A stretch of 64,000 nt of DNA from Enterococcus larvae (lineage in GTDB: Bacteria > Bacillota > Bacilli > Lactobacillales > Enterococcaceae). The position numbers and the translations under genes were made by a program. Shown piece by piece: positions 35,334 through 44,980 of the stretch (its first letter is position 1; every line of letters begins with the position of its first letter). Location: NCBI RefSeq assembly GCF_017830045.1, contig NZ_JAEDXU010000011.1, positions 1-64,000 of the forward strand, in the 5' to 3' direction. The notes under the pieces were generated by a model. That model was given only the letters and a program-made list of their open reading frames with translations, did not search any database and was not told where the DNA came from.

Positions 35334-36281
35334 ATGAAAAAAATAGGCCTATTTTTGTTTTTACTCCTTTTGGCTTTCATATCGATATTCGTTGGTGTAA
35401 AAGACATTTCCTTTACCCAGCTTTTTCAATGGGATTCTGAACAGCAGTTAGTTCTGCTGACTACTAGGGTTCCGAGGACAGTGAGTTTAATGATCGCCGG
35501 CAGCACGATCAGTATTTCCGGCTTGATCATGCAGCATTTGACGCAAAACAAGTTTGTTTCACCAAGTACTGCCGGAACGATGGATAGTGCTCGATTAGGC
35601 ATATTGGTGGTCATGATCTTTTTCCCGACGGCACCTCTATTGTTCCGCTCGGCGATTGCCTTTTTGTTTGCTCTTGGAGGAACGTTGATTTTTCTATCCT
35701 TGACACGGTTCCTGCCTGCAAAGAATCAGGTCATGATTCCTTTGATTGGGGTCATGTTTGGGAACATCATCGGATCGATCGCTACGTTTTTCGCGTATCA
35801 GTTTCAGCTGGTGCAGAATATGTCTTCATGGCTGCAGGGAAACTTCTCGACAGTGATGAAGGGCAGCTATGAGCTGTTATATCTAACGCTGCCGTTACTG
35901 GTTCTGGTTTATTTATTTGCTTATCGTTTTACGATTGCAGGTATGGGGGAAGACATGGCAACCAATGTCGGACTTAATTATCAGCGGACGCAGCTTTTGG
36001 GTTTAAGTATTGTAGCCTTATCCAGTGCAGTTGTACTGATCATGGTAGGAAGCATTCCATTTTTAGGTGTTGTTGTTCCAAATCTGGTAGCGATGTATTA
36101 TGGCGACCATATGAAAAATACCCTAAGTGTCACAGCAATCGGCGGCAGCATTTTCTTGCTGATTTGTGATATTCTGGCACGCGTAGTGATTGCACCTTAT
36201 GAAATACCGGTCAGCGTTGTAGTTGGTGTTCTGGGAAGTGTGATTTTCATCGCTCTCCTGTTAAGGAGGCGAACGGCATGA
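35334..36281 (+). CDS. FecCD-family iron-chelate ABC permease 1
   Basis: This 315-residue permease has about nine membrane helices and the BtuC/FecCD signature (TRVPRTVSLMIAGSTISISGLIMQ near the start, GSIPFLGVVVPNLVAMYYGDH near 235). It forms a heterodimer with the next product to import ferric siderophore or a similar chelate. It resembles YclN/FatD in gene order. The ATG follows AAAAGGAGCATATGC and the Fur box at 35294. The stop overlaps the next ATG by 4 bases. Confidence 0.9.
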   Translation: MKKIGLFLFLLLLAFISIFVGVKDISFTQLFQWDSEQQLVLLTTRVPRTVSLMIAGSTISISGLIMQHLTQNKFVSPSTAGTMDSARLGILVVMIFFPTAPLLFRSAIAFLFALGGTLIFLSLTRFLPAKNQVMIPLIGVMFGNIIGSIATFFAYQFQLVQNMSSWLQGNFSTVMKGSYELLYLTLPLLVLVYLFAYRFTIAGMGEDMATNVGLNYQRTQLLGLSIVALSSAVVLIMVGSIPFLGVVVPNLVAMYYGDHMKNTLSVTAIGGSIFLLICDILARVVIAPYEIPVSVVVGVLGSVIFIALLLRRRTA

Positions 36282-37246
36282 AGAGATTCTTGAATCATTC
36301 CTTGACGAAAATTTTACTTCTATTCGTTGGGGTAGTCGTTGTATGCTTTCTTTACTTAACGTATAAGACCTATGGAAACTGGTCTTTTGCGTTGGCATTG
36401 CGAGGGAAAAAGTTAGCAGCTTTTGTACTTGTTGGTGTAGGGGCGGCATTTTCTACAATCAGTTTTCAGACGGTCACGCAAAATCATTTCCTGACGCCGA
36501 ACATCCTTGGACTGGATGCATTGTATGTCTTTATTCAGACTGTTCTATTCTTTTTTATGGGTGGTCAGGTGATTTTGGGACAAGAGTCGATTCCTCAGTT
36601 CTTGGGAAACATCGTTTTGATGATGATGGTCAGTATTTTGCTGTCCAAGTTTCTATTAGGAAAAGGGAAAAGCGATTTGTTTCTATTACTGATGATCGGT
36701 ATGATTTTAGGAACATTTTTTAACAGTATCAGTACCTTTTTACAGGTGATCATGGACCCGAATGAATACGATTTGCTGCAGGGGAAATTATTTGCCAGCT
36801 TTGGCAATGTAAATAGTCATTATTTGCTGCTTGCAGCTATCCTGATGCTGATATTTACTGCGTTTCTTTGGAGTCAGAGCCACTCTTTGGATGTGCTTCA
36901 TCTGGGGAATGACCAGGCGATGAATCTGGGGATCGACGTCTCAAGGTTCCAGTTGCTGTTGTTGATTGTGATCAGCGGTATCGTCGGGCTGTCTACCGCT
37001 CTTGTCGGACCGGTCACATTTTTAGGATTTATCGTGGCGAATATGAGCTATCAGCTGATGGGGACGTACCGACATCGAGAACTATTTGTCGGAGGGAGCC
37101 TATTAGCAATTTTATTACTGGTATTGGGTCAGTTTCTGGTAGAGCAAGTCTTTGCGCTGAACACGACCTTAAGTATTGTTATTGAGTTTGGCGGCGGTGT
37201 TTATTTTGTCGGGAAAATAATTAGTGAAAGGAAGCAGCAGAAATGA
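36278..37246 (+). CDS. FecCD-family iron-chelate ABC permease 2
   Basis: This 322-residue second permease subunit (YclO/FatC-like) has FecCD motifs around VGVGAAFSTISFQTVTQN and GPVTFLGFIVANMSYQLMG. About nine helices are visible. It is translationally coupled on both sides by ATGA overlaps, so permease, permease and ATPase are made in step. Confidence 0.9.
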   Translation: MKRFLNHSLTKILLLFVGVVVVCFLYLTYKTYGNWSFALALRGKKLAAFVLVGVGAAFSTISFQTVTQNHFLTPNILGLDALYVFIQTVLFFFMGGQVILGQESIPQFLGNIVLMMMVSILLSKFLLGKGKSDLFLLLMIGMILGTFFNSISTFLQVIMDPNEYDLLQGKLFASFGNVNSHYLLLAAILMLIFTAFLWSQSHSLDVLHLGNDQAMNLGIDVSRFQLLLLIVISGIVGLSTALVGPVTFLGFIVANMSYQLMGTYRHRELFVGGSLLAILLLVLGQFLVEQVFALNTTLSIVIEFGGGVYFVGKIISERKQQK

Positions 37247-38001
37247 TTGAAATCAAAAATGTATCGAAAAAATATGGCGATAAGCTCGTTGTTTCAGAAG
37301 TCCAGCTGCCGGTTGCCGAGCAGAAACTGACTGCTTTTATCGGTCCAAATGGTGCTGGGAAAAGTACGCTGCTTTCCATGATGAGCCGATTGATCCCTAA
37401 GGACACCGGAGAAATCTACCTTGACCATAATGAAGTCAAGACGTGGAAGCAAAATGAGCTGTCGAAGAAGCTTTCAATTCTGAAGCAGGCAAATAATATC
37501 AGCTTGAAGCTGACGGTAAGAGAGCTGGTCAGTTTCGGACGTTTCCCATATTCAAAGGGGAGGCTGAAAAAGGAAGACGATGAAAAGGTTGAGGAAGCGA
37601 TGACTCATCTTGGGTTGACTGAGCTGGCAGATACCTTGATCGATACTCTTTCAGGAGGACAGCTGCAGCGGGCGTATATTGCGATGGTTATTGCACAGGA
37701 TACGAATTATATCCTGTTGGATGAGCCGTTGAACAATCTGGATATGAATTATGCGGTTCAGATGATGCAGATACTGCGTCGTCTGGTGGATGAGTTTGGC
37801 AAGACAGTTGTGATCGTGCTCCACGACATCAATTTTGCAGCAAGCTATGCGGATGAGATCGTGGCAATGAAGGACGGCAAACTGTTTGCTCATGGTACTA
37901 CAGATGAAATCATTCAGTCGAAAACATTGAATCGTTTATATGATATGAATATTCGCATTTGCGAAATCGAGGGAAAAAGATTCTGCATGTATTTTAGTTA
38001 G
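37243..38001 (+). CDS. Iron-chelate ABC transporter ATPase
   Basis: This 252-residue ATPase (YclP/FepC class) has Walker A GPNGAGKSTLLS, signature TLSGGQLQRAYIA, Walker B YILLDEPLNNLD and the switch His in VLHDIN. It powers the two permeases upstream. It overlaps the preceding gene by 4 bases. Confidence 0.93.
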   Translation: MIEIKNVSKKYGDKLVVSEVQLPVAEQKLTAFIGPNGAGKSTLLSMMSRLIPKDTGEIYLDHNEVKTWKQNELSKKLSILKQANNISLKLTVRELVSFGRFPYSKGRLKKEDDEKVEEAMTHLGLTELADTLIDTLSGGQLQRAYIAMVIAQDTNYILLDEPLNNLDMNYAVQMMQILRRLVDEFGKTVVIVLHDINFAASYADEIVAMKDGKLFAHGTTDEIIQSKTLNRLYDMNIRICEIEGKRFCMYFS

Positions 38002-38119
38002 TAAATGAGCTTTAGCACACCGTTTGTTCGGTTTTATAGGATTACGACATACTCATGTCACAGTCCCATAGTAAAAGAATCAATCAAATAAAAGATCAAT
38101 CAAATTTTGGAGGGAAACA

Positions 38120-39073
38120 ATGAAGAAGAGAATTTTAGCTTTTGCAGCATTTTCAGCAGCATTATTAGCATTAGGCGCTTGTGGAAATAGTGGGGACAAG
38201 GCGGAGTCTGCGGACTCATCATCAGTAAGTGAAGCAACAACGATCACGGTAGAAGATTCTGAGGAATCTGTCGAAGTACCGAAAAATCCGGAAAAAGTTG
38301 TCGTTTTTGATAATGGTTCATTGGATACACTAGATGCTTTAGGTGTGGGCGATGCAGTTATTGGTGCACCGACCTCTAATTTACCTGAATACCTTAGCGA
38401 TTATGCAGATGTAGAATCAGCAGGTGGGATCAAAGAACCTGATTTAGAAAAAATCAATGAGCTGCAGCCTGACTTGATCATCATTTCCGGTCGTCAGCAG
38501 GACTTCAAAGAAGATTTAAGCAAGATTGCTCCAACCATTTATCTTTCTGTTGATGCTTCAGACACATGGAATTCGACAAAGACAAATATTGAAACATTAG
38601 CTGAAATTTTCGATAAAGAAGACGAAGCGAAAGAAAAAATCGCTGCGTTGGAAGATGAGATTACGGATGTGAAGGAAAAAGCAGAAGCAACAGATGAAAA
38701 GGCATTAGTTGTACTGCTGAACGAAGGACAGCTATCTGCTTATGGAGAAGGCTCTCGTTTCGGTATCATCCATGATACATTCGGATTCAAACAAGCAGAT
38801 GAAGACATTGAAGCATCTACACACGGTCAAAGTGTTTCTTATGAATATGTTCTGGAACAAAATCCGGATATTCTATTCGTCGTAGACCGTACACAAGCAA
38901 TCGGTGGGGATACAACAAATGACAACATCACAGACAATGAACTGATCAAACAAACAAATGCCGGTAAAAACGGCAAAGTGATCACATTACAGCCTGACGT
39001 ATGGTATTTGAGCGGCGGCGGACTGGAATCTGTTCATCTGATGATCGAAGACGTAACAAAAGCATTAGACTAA
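38120..39073 (+). CDS. Iron-chelate-binding lipoprotein
   Basis: This 317-residue lipoprotein has lipobox ALGAC near residue 20 and a class III periplasmic-binding fold (VFDNGSLDTLDALGVGDAVIGAP, PDLIIISGRQQDF, long backbone helix, GKVITLQPDVWYLSGGG). It is like YclQ/FatB, the receptor for this importer. The gap of about 120 bases before it has no obvious terminator. GGAGGGAAACA precedes the ATG. Confidence 0.9.
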   Translation: MKKRILAFAAFSAALLALGACGNSGDKAESADSSSVSEATTITVEDSEESVEVPKNPEKVVVFDNGSLDTLDALGVGDAVIGAPTSNLPEYLSDYADVESAGGIKEPDLEKINELQPDLIIISGRQQDFKEDLSKIAPTIYLSVDASDTWNSTKTNIETLAEIFDKEDEAKEKIAALEDEITDVKEKAEATDEKALVVLLNEGQLSAYGEGSRFGIIHDTFGFKQADEDIEASTHGQSVSYEYVLEQNPDILFVVDRTQAIGGDTTNDNITDNELIKQTNAGKNGKVITLQPDVWYLSGGGLESVHLMIEDVTKALD

Positions 39074-39088
39074 AAAATAAATCATAGG

Positions 39089-39127
39089 AAAAATCTCGGT
39101 AAATTATGACATTTACCGGGATTTTTT
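39089..39127 (+). terminator. Terminator of the iron transporter operon
   Basis: AAAATCTCGGTAAAT pairs with ATTTACCGGGATTTT around TATGAC, followed by T residues. Confidence 0.9.
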
Positions 39128-39155
39128 TAAAATTAAAAAAAGGTAATAAAACAAA

Positions 39156-39184
39156 TTGACTACAGAAAAAAAATCTGTTAAACT
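39156..39184 (+). promoter_or_regulatory. Promoter of the peptide-uptake T-box operon
   Basis: TTGACT, a 17-base spacer and TAAACT lie just before the T-box leader. Confidence 0.6.
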
Positions 39185-39189
39185 TCTCA

Positions 39190-39457
39190 TTAATATGTTA
39201 TCTATAGAAATGTGAAGAGAAGGAAAGTACTTTTCAGAATAGCTCCAAGAGAGTCTCGAATGGTGGGAAGAGACAGTGACGCTGAAGAAGAAAATGGCCT
39301 TTGAACAGATTGGTTGACTATTTTTAAACCAATACAGGAGCGCCTGTTACAGCGCCACAGTATGTTTGTACTGGTAGAGTGGACTTTTTTATAGTCAATT
39401 AAAGGTGGTACCGCGATAGCTCAAGCTCTCGTCCTTTTTAAGGATGAGGGCTTTTTT
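39190..39457 (+). promoter_or_regulatory. T-box riboswitch upstream of the OppA-like gene
   Basis: The leader has Stem I elements (AGAGAG, GGTGGGAAGAGA), the T-box AAAGGTGGTACCGCG (39401-39415) and a terminator hairpin (39425-39451) followed by TTTTTT. The probable specifier is TGG (39295-39297) by alignment with the trp leader downstream (AATGGxCTTT in both), meaning tryptophan; ATG (Met) one base earlier is the alternative. Uncharged tRNA would allow read-through into the transporter gene. Confidence 0.85.
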
Positions 39458-39645
39458 GTGTACATTTGGGCCATATCAGAAATTTCGTGAGGTTTTCTTG
39501 ATTGATGAAACAGTGGATGTCAGAGGTGACGAAAGTTCTATATAAAAGCATCCACTTACAAGTAATGGAAGGTACATTCAAGGTCGTTGATTCAAGTGTT
39601 ATTCATGTCACTGTAGATAGTGTAGATAAACGAGGAGGAAGAAGT

Positions 39646-41283
39646 ATGAAGAAAAAAGCAATTTCAGCAGGACTTGTCATTATTGGTTTATTATTGACGG
39701 CTTGCGGCGGCGGGGCGGCAGAAACAACGAAATCAAGTGAAGGAACGGCAATAGAACAGAAAATATCAATCAGTTCGCCGGCACCAATTTCAACCTTGGA
39801 TACGACACAGGCAATGGATAAAAATACCTTTACCATGATTCAGCACTTATTCGAAGGGCTTTGTCGTTTCGATGATGACAGCAATCCGATCCCGGGCTTA
39901 GCTGAAAAGGTAGATGTCAGTGAAGATGGTTTGACATATACATTTACGCTGCGGGACGATATCAACTGGAGCAATGGGGAACCGATCACAGCAAAAGACT
40001 TTGAATTTTCATGGAAACGTCTGGTTGACCCTGCAACGATTGGGCCGAATGCGTATTTATTAGATAATGTGAAAAACAGCAAGGCTATTCGAACAGGAGA
40101 AAAACCGGTAGAAGAATTGGGGATCGAGGCAACTGATGATCAGTTTATCGTGACTCTGGATCAAGCACAGCCGTCATTTTTAGCAGTGGTATCGATTGGC
40201 TGGTTGGCGCCTCAAAATGAAGCATATGTGACAGAGCAAGGCGAGTCTTATGGTTCAGATAGTGAACACCTGATTTACAGCGGACCTTATACTTTAGCAG
40301 ATTGGGATGCTTCTTCTGATACATGGACGCTGAAGAAAAATACTGAGTATTATGCAGCAGATGAAGTAAAACTGGACGAAGTGGCAGTCAGTACAGTGAA
40401 AGAAGAGAATACAGGGATCAATCTATATCAGTCTGATGAGTTGGATTTGACACGTATCAGCGGACAATATGTGCAGCAGTACAGTGATGATCCAGGATAT
40501 ATTACGCATTCAGATGTGGCGAATAACTATCTGGATTTCAATAAAAAAGCAGGAACACCACTGGCAAATGTGCATCTTCGTAAAGCAATTGCACAGTCTA
40601 TTGACAAAGAAGCTCTGACAACCAGCGTGTTGAATGACGGTTCTAAACCTTTGAACGGCTTGATTCCTGCAAATTTGTATGCTAATCCGAATACATCAGA
40701 GGACTTCCGAGCATACAGTGGTGATTATCTAGTTTATGATGTCGACCAAGCACAAACAGAATGGGAAAAAGCACAGAAGGAATTGGGCGATACGGTGAAG
40801 CTGACGTTGCTTGCTTCTGATGATGATCAAGGGAAGAAGGTAGCAGAATACATCCAAAGTCAATTGCAGGACAATTTGGATGGGTTGGAAATCGTGATTT
40901 CTGCACAGCCGAAAAACAATGTGACACAATCACGTAAAGATAAAAATTATGAATTGTCTCTATCTGGCTGGATTGCCGGCAGCAGTGATCTGGATTCTTA
41001 TTTCAATTTGTATGAAGGAAGTTCAGCTTATAACTATGGCGGCTACAAAAATGATGCCTATGATAAGCTGGTGAATGCTGCTAAAACTGTTGATGCAAAT
41101 ACACCAGACAAGCAATTCGAAGATTACAAAAAGGCAGAGGACATCCTGTTGAATGAAGATGCGGCACAAGTACCAATCTATCAAAGTGCTTCAAATTACT
41201 TGATCAATCCGGCATTGAAAGGAATCAGCTACCATCTGTATGGTGATTATTTCAACCTGCGAACAGCGTATCTTGAAGAATAG
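39646..41283 (+). CDS. Oligopeptide ABC transporter substrate-binding lipoprotein (OppA-like)
   Basis: This 545-residue SBP family 5 lipoprotein has lipobox LLTACG, then SPAPISTLDTTQAMDKNTF and LVDPATIGPNAYLLDN typical of OppA/PptA proteins. It should capture peptides outside the cell for an Opp permease encoded elsewhere, since no permease genes are nearby. Start ATG 39646 follows GAGGAGGAAGAA; the open frame extends 48 codons upstream without a ribosome site. Its control by a T-box and pairing with pepT suggest peptide scavenging as an amino-acid source. Confidence 0.9.
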   Translation: MKKKAISAGLVIIGLLLTACGGGAAETTKSSEGTAIEQKISISSPAPISTLDTTQAMDKNTFTMIQHLFEGLCRFDDDSNPIPGLAEKVDVSEDGLTYTFTLRDDINWSNGEPITAKDFEFSWKRLVDPATIGPNAYLLDNVKNSKAIRTGEKPVEELGIEATDDQFIVTLDQAQPSFLAVVSIGWLAPQNEAYVTEQGESYGSDSEHLIYSGPYTLADWDASSDTWTLKKNTEYYAADEVKLDEVAVSTVKEENTGINLYQSDELDLTRISGQYVQQYSDDPGYITHSDVANNYLDFNKKAGTPLANVHLRKAIAQSIDKEALTTSVLNDGSKPLNGLIPANLYANPNTSEDFRAYSGDYLVYDVDQAQTEWEKAQKELGDTVKLTLLASDDDQGKKVAEYIQSQLQDNLDGLEIVISAQPKNNVTQSRKDKNYELSLSGWIAGSSDLDSYFNLYEGSSAYNYGGYKNDAYDKLVNAAKTVDANTPDKQFEDYKKAEDILLNEDAAQVPIYQSASNYLINPALKGISYHLYGDYFNLRTAYLEE

Positions 41284-41297
41284 GAGTAAGAGATAAG

Positions 41298-42527
41298 ATG
41301 GATAAAGAGAAACTACTGGAACGTTTTATTCGCTATGTGAAGGTCAATACTCGTTCTGATGCAGGAAGTGAACGTATACCAACAACGATCGGTCAAGTAG
41401 AACTGGCTAAGATCATTGAAGAAGAGTTGACGGCATTGACTCTGGCAGACATTCGTTACAACGAGAAGAATGGCTTTTTGACTGCAAGACTTCCAGGGAA
41501 TGCGGAACATACCGTACCGGCAATCGGATTTATTGCCCATCTGGATACAGCAGATTTCAATGCTGAAGGGATCGATCCTCAACTCTTTCCTGACTATGAT
41601 GGAAATGCCGTAGTGCTGAATGACGTACAAGGGATAACGATGAAAGTGACAGAGTTTCCCAATTTGAAGGACTACCAAGGCCAAACCCTGATCACAACAG
41701 ATGGTACAACTCTGTTGGGTGCAGACGACAAAGCGGGTATTGTAGAAATTCTTGCAGCAGTAGAATATTTACTTGCTCATCCGGAAGTCATCCACGGGGA
41801 TATCTGGATCGCATTTGGTCCAGATGAGGAAATTGGCAGAGGAGCGGATCGCTTTGATGTAATAAACTTTCCTGCTCAGTTTGCTTATACAGTAGACAGC
41901 GGCAGAGTCGGAAGCTTTGAATATGAAACCTTCAATGCTGCACAGGCAGTGGTTGAAATCGAGGGTACCAGCGTGCATCCTGGAACGGCCTACGGCATGA
42001 TGGTCAATGCAATAAAGGTGGGGGAGCAATTGGATGCCTTACTGCCTAAGGAAGAAGTACCTGAAAGAACGCAAGGCTATGAGGGTTTCTATCTGTTGAA
42101 TAAATTCTCAGGAACACTGGATCATGCGGAACTAGTCTATATCATTCGTGACCATGACAAGGGCTTATTTGAAAAGCGGAAAGAGTTCTTACAGGCACAG
42201 GTTCAGTTGATCAATGAACAACTGGACCGTCCTAGATGTACGATCTCCATTCAGGATCAGTACTACAATATGAAGGAAATCATTGAGAAGGATATGCGTC
42301 CGGTGGAACTGGCTGTACAGGCGATGAAAAATCTCGGGATAGAACCGAAGATCGCTCCATTTCGCGGAGGAACGGACGGTTCGAAAATTTCTTATCTGGG
42401 ATTGCCGACACCAAACCTGTTTACAGGCGGCGAGAACTTTCATGGACAATACGAATTTATCACCCTGGAAGCGATGGAACAGGCAGCGTTGACAATTGTT
42501 GAGATCGTTAAGGAAAATATGGGCTAA
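41298..42527 (+). CDS. pepT: Peptidase T (tripeptidase)
   Basis: This 409-residue cytoplasmic M20B metallopeptidase removes N-terminal residues from tripeptides. Metal ligands are visible in GFIAHLDTADF, TLLGADDKAG, FGPDEEIGRG (catalytic Glu pair), YTVDSG and NLFTGGENFHG. The length matches the family (about 405-410). It lies 14 bases after the OppA-like gene and shares its T-box transcript, coupling peptide capture to hydrolysis. Confidence 0.95.
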   Translation: MDKEKLLERFIRYVKVNTRSDAGSERIPTTIGQVELAKIIEEELTALTLADIRYNEKNGFLTARLPGNAEHTVPAIGFIAHLDTADFNAEGIDPQLFPDYDGNAVVLNDVQGITMKVTEFPNLKDYQGQTLITTDGTTLLGADDKAGIVEILAAVEYLLAHPEVIHGDIWIAFGPDEEIGRGADRFDVINFPAQFAYTVDSGRVGSFEYETFNAAQAVVEIEGTSVHPGTAYGMMVNAIKVGEQLDALLPKEEVPERTQGYEGFYLLNKFSGTLDHAELVYIIRDHDKGLFEKRKEFLQAQVQLINEQLDRPRCTISIQDQYYNMKEIIEKDMRPVELAVQAMKNLGIEPKIAPFRGGTDGSKISYLGLPTPNLFTGGENFHGQYEFITLEAMEQAALTIVEIVKENMG

Positions 42528-42569
42528 ATGCCTGTAGTATGCTTTTATCAAAAAAGTAAGAAAAACTTG

Positions 42570-42598
42570 TTGACAAAATGAGAATTCTCTAATATGAT
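42570..42598 (+). promoter_or_regulatory. trp operon promoter
   Basis: TTGACA, a 17-base spacer and TATGAT lie immediately before the T-box leader. Confidence 0.85.
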
Positions 42599-42604
42599 AG
42601 TTAA

Positions 42605-42870
42605 CAATATCAAAGCTTTGAGAAAGAGGAGTAGCAATTTCCGGTACTTTACAGAGAGCTGATGGCGGTGGAAATCAGCAGGGAAGGGATTGTGAATGGA
42701 CTTTCGAGCGAAATGCTGAATAGAAGTAGGTGTTTCCGGGAACTCCCGTTATAGAGAAAGGTCGTTGTTAGACGACTGACAGAGAGGAAAGAGTGATTCT
42801 TTCGATATTGAGGTGGCACCGTGAATATTCACCCTCAAACCATAGTTTTTTATGGTTTGGGGGTTTTTTG
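42605..42870 (+). promoter_or_regulatory. Tryptophan T-box riboswitch (full module)
   Basis: Stem I features (AGAGAGCTGATGGCGGTGG), a specifier TGG at 42697-42699 in GTGAATGGACTTT, the T-box AGGTGGCACCGTG (42811-42823) and a terminator stem CCCTCAAACCATA/TATGGTTTGGGGG (42832-42863) with T residues are all present. Uncharged tRNA-Trp should favour the antiterminator. Confidence 0.92.
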
Positions 42871-42917
42871 TTTTATTCAGGGCAGGTCGTTCAATGATCG
42901 AAGAAAACATTTTTCCA

Positions 42918-42990
42918 GTGAGGTGGTACCGTGGATAAACTGATTATTCGCCCTCAGAAAGCAGCAGGTCTGTTTTCTGAGGGCTTTTTG
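42918..42990 (+). promoter_or_regulatory. Second T-box antiterminator/terminator module without its own Stem I
   Basis: A second T-box AGGTGGTACCGTGG (42921-42934) and terminator GCCCTCAGAAA/TTTTCTGAGGGC (42950-42984) with TTTTTG follow the first terminator by only about 50 bases. That is too little space for another Stem I and specifier loop, so the module appears partial. Confidence 0.85.
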
Positions 42991-43034
42991 TTTGGCGTAA
43001 AAGCGAGAAAAGATTGAGATGGAGGGGAAAAATC

Positions 43035-44402
43035 ATGGAGAAAACGAAGAAAATACAAGCGGATTATTTAACAGCGGTCTCCGCATTTTTGAGAATTCAA
43101 GGGAGAAATAAATGTATGTTGGAAAGCATACCCAGAGATAAAAGCCAAGGAAGGTACACGATCATTGCGTGGAATCCGGTAAAGGAAATCACTGTAAAAG
43201 AGAAGAGCTTCAAGATTTCCGGAGCCTCTCCTTATCAAGTAGATGATCCGCTAAAGGAGTTAGAGCAACAGATCCTTGTCTCCGAAACGCTGATAGAGGG
43301 ACTTCCATTTCAAGGCGGTGCCATCGGTTATGTCGGCTATGATGTAATCGCTAATTATGAAGAGCTAGGGAAAATTCCTATAGATGAAACGGGGATTCCG
43401 GATATTCATTTTTATCTATTTGATTCGTTTCTGGTGTTTGACCACATCAATGAAAGTATTTTATTAGTGGAATCAGACAGTTATTCCAAGCGATCTGAAG
43501 AGGCGCTTGAAGAGGCATTGCTGCAAATAGAAACAGAATTACAGCTGCCCTCGGCTGAGGAAAGTAAGCAAGTGAAGCTGCAGCGGATGAACTACACAAG
43601 TAATTTTTCCAAAGAGGGATTTCAAGAGACAGTCAAAAAAATCAAATCCTATATCACTGCCGGAGATATGTTTCAGATGGTCCCTTCTCAGCGGCTGACA
43701 GCAGATTGTCTCGATGAACCATTTGATTATTACCGAAGACTACGGGTGGAGAATCCATCCTCCTACCTTTATTTTATAGACTTTACAGACACTTTTATTG
43801 TTGGTTCTTCACCGGAGCGCTTAGTCAGTGTCAAGGAGGGGATCGTCACAACCAATCCAATTGCCGGTACTAGAAAAAGAGGCGAAACAGTGGAAGAAGA
43901 TCGGCGCTTGGAGTTGGAGCTGCTGGAGGATGAAAAAGAGCGGGCAGAGCATTTGATGCTGATCGATCTGGGACGAAATGATATCGGTAAAATCAGCGAG
44001 TTGGGGACGGTGGAGATCCCAACCTATATGATCGTTGAGAAATATCGTTTCGTGATGCATATTGTCTCAGTTGTGACAGGAAAGCTGAAACAGGACTATA
44101 CAGCAATGGACGCGCTAAAATCAACCTTGCCGGCAGGAACTGTCAGTGGTGCTCCTAAAATTCGGGCGATGCAGCGAATCTACGAGCTGGAGCCGGTCAA
44201 ACGAGGAATCTATGCCGGGGCTGTCGGTTACCTGTCTAAGAATGATCAAGCAGATTTTGCGATTGCGATCCGAACGATGGTCATTCATAAAGGCAAAGCA
44301 TATGTTCAGGCAGGAGCAGGCATTGTATACGATTCAGACCCAGAGAAAGAATATGAAGAGACACTGCAAAAGGCAAAAGCGTTGCTGGAGGTGGGCAAAT
44401 GA
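43035..44402 (+). CDS. trpE: Anthranilate synthase component I
   Basis: This 455-residue chorismate-binding enzyme makes anthranilate with TrpG. The N-terminal CMLESIPRD matches the LLES-type motif involved in tryptophan feedback binding. C-terminal motifs include MFQMVPSQRL, GSSPERLVSV, NPIAGTRKRG, LIDLGRNDIG and GTVSGAPKIRAM. Start ATG 43035 follows GGAGGGG. It is the first gene of the operon behind the double T-box leader and overlaps trpG by ATGA. Confidence 0.95.
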   Translation: MEKTKKIQADYLTAVSAFLRIQGRNKCMLESIPRDKSQGRYTIIAWNPVKEITVKEKSFKISGASPYQVDDPLKELEQQILVSETLIEGLPFQGGAIGYVGYDVIANYEELGKIPIDETGIPDIHFYLFDSFLVFDHINESILLVESDSYSKRSEEALEEALLQIETELQLPSAEESKQVKLQRMNYTSNFSKEGFQETVKKIKSYITAGDMFQMVPSQRLTADCLDEPFDYYRRLRVENPSSYLYFIDFTDTFIVGSSPERLVSVKEGIVTTNPIAGTRKRGETVEEDRRLELELLEDEKERAEHLMLIDLGRNDIGKISELGTVEIPTYMIVEKYRFVMHIVSVVTGKLKQDYTAMDALKSTLPAGTVSGAPKIRAMQRIYELEPVKRGIYAGAVGYLSKNDQADFAIAIRTMVIHKGKAYVQAGAGIVYDSDPEKEYEETLQKAKALLEVGK

Positions 44403-44980
44403 TCTTATTGATCGATAACTATGATTCCTTTACGTATAATCTGGCACAGCTCGCTGGTCAAACAGCGGACCTTCTTATCGTTAGGAATGATGATCCGTCG
44501 TTGAGCATGTATGCGGAGCAGGCGGAAGGCATCATTATTTCCCCGGGACCGGGAACGCCGAAGGAGACAGGAGAAGTACTGACAGTAATTCGTCGTTTTT
44601 ATAAAGAAAAACCAATTCTAGGTATTTGCCTCGGACATCAAGCAATCGGCTTTGCCTTTGGCGAGACGATCGCTCAGGCAGAACAAATCTATCATGGGAA
44701 GTCATCTGTCATCAGACAAAGTAATGGTCGTTTATTTCAAGGCCTGAATGAGACATTTTCTGTGATTCGCTACCACTCACTGGTTATCGACAGCGCATCA
44801 GCGTTGAAGGACTTTAAGGTTGCGGCACGCTCTGAAGAGGATCAGGAGATCATGGCAATCGAGCATAAGGTTTACCCAGTCTTTGGGATCCAGTTTCATC
44901 CGGAGTCGATTGGAACGAGTGAGGGAGCGGTAATGATCCATAATTTTATTCAACTATGCGGAGGGAAAGACAATGAATGA
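44399..44980 (+). CDS. trpG: Anthranilate synthase component II (glutamine amidotransferase)
   Basis: This 193-residue class I amidotransferase supplies ammonia to TrpE. The catalytic Cys is in GICLGHQAIG, with the His-Glu pair in GIQFHPESIGT. It could also serve p-aminobenzoate synthesis, as PabA does in many firmicutes. It overlaps trpE by 4 bases and trpD by 8. Confidence 0.93.
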   Translation: MILLIDNYDSFTYNLAQLAGQTADLLIVRNDDPSLSMYAEQAEGIIISPGPGTPKETGEVLTVIRRFYKEKPILGICLGHQAIGFAFGETIAQAEQIYHGKSSVIRQSNGRLFQGLNETFSVIRYHSLVIDSASALKDFKVAARSEEDQEIMAIEHKVYPVFGIQFHPESIGTSEGAVMIHNFIQLCGGKDNE

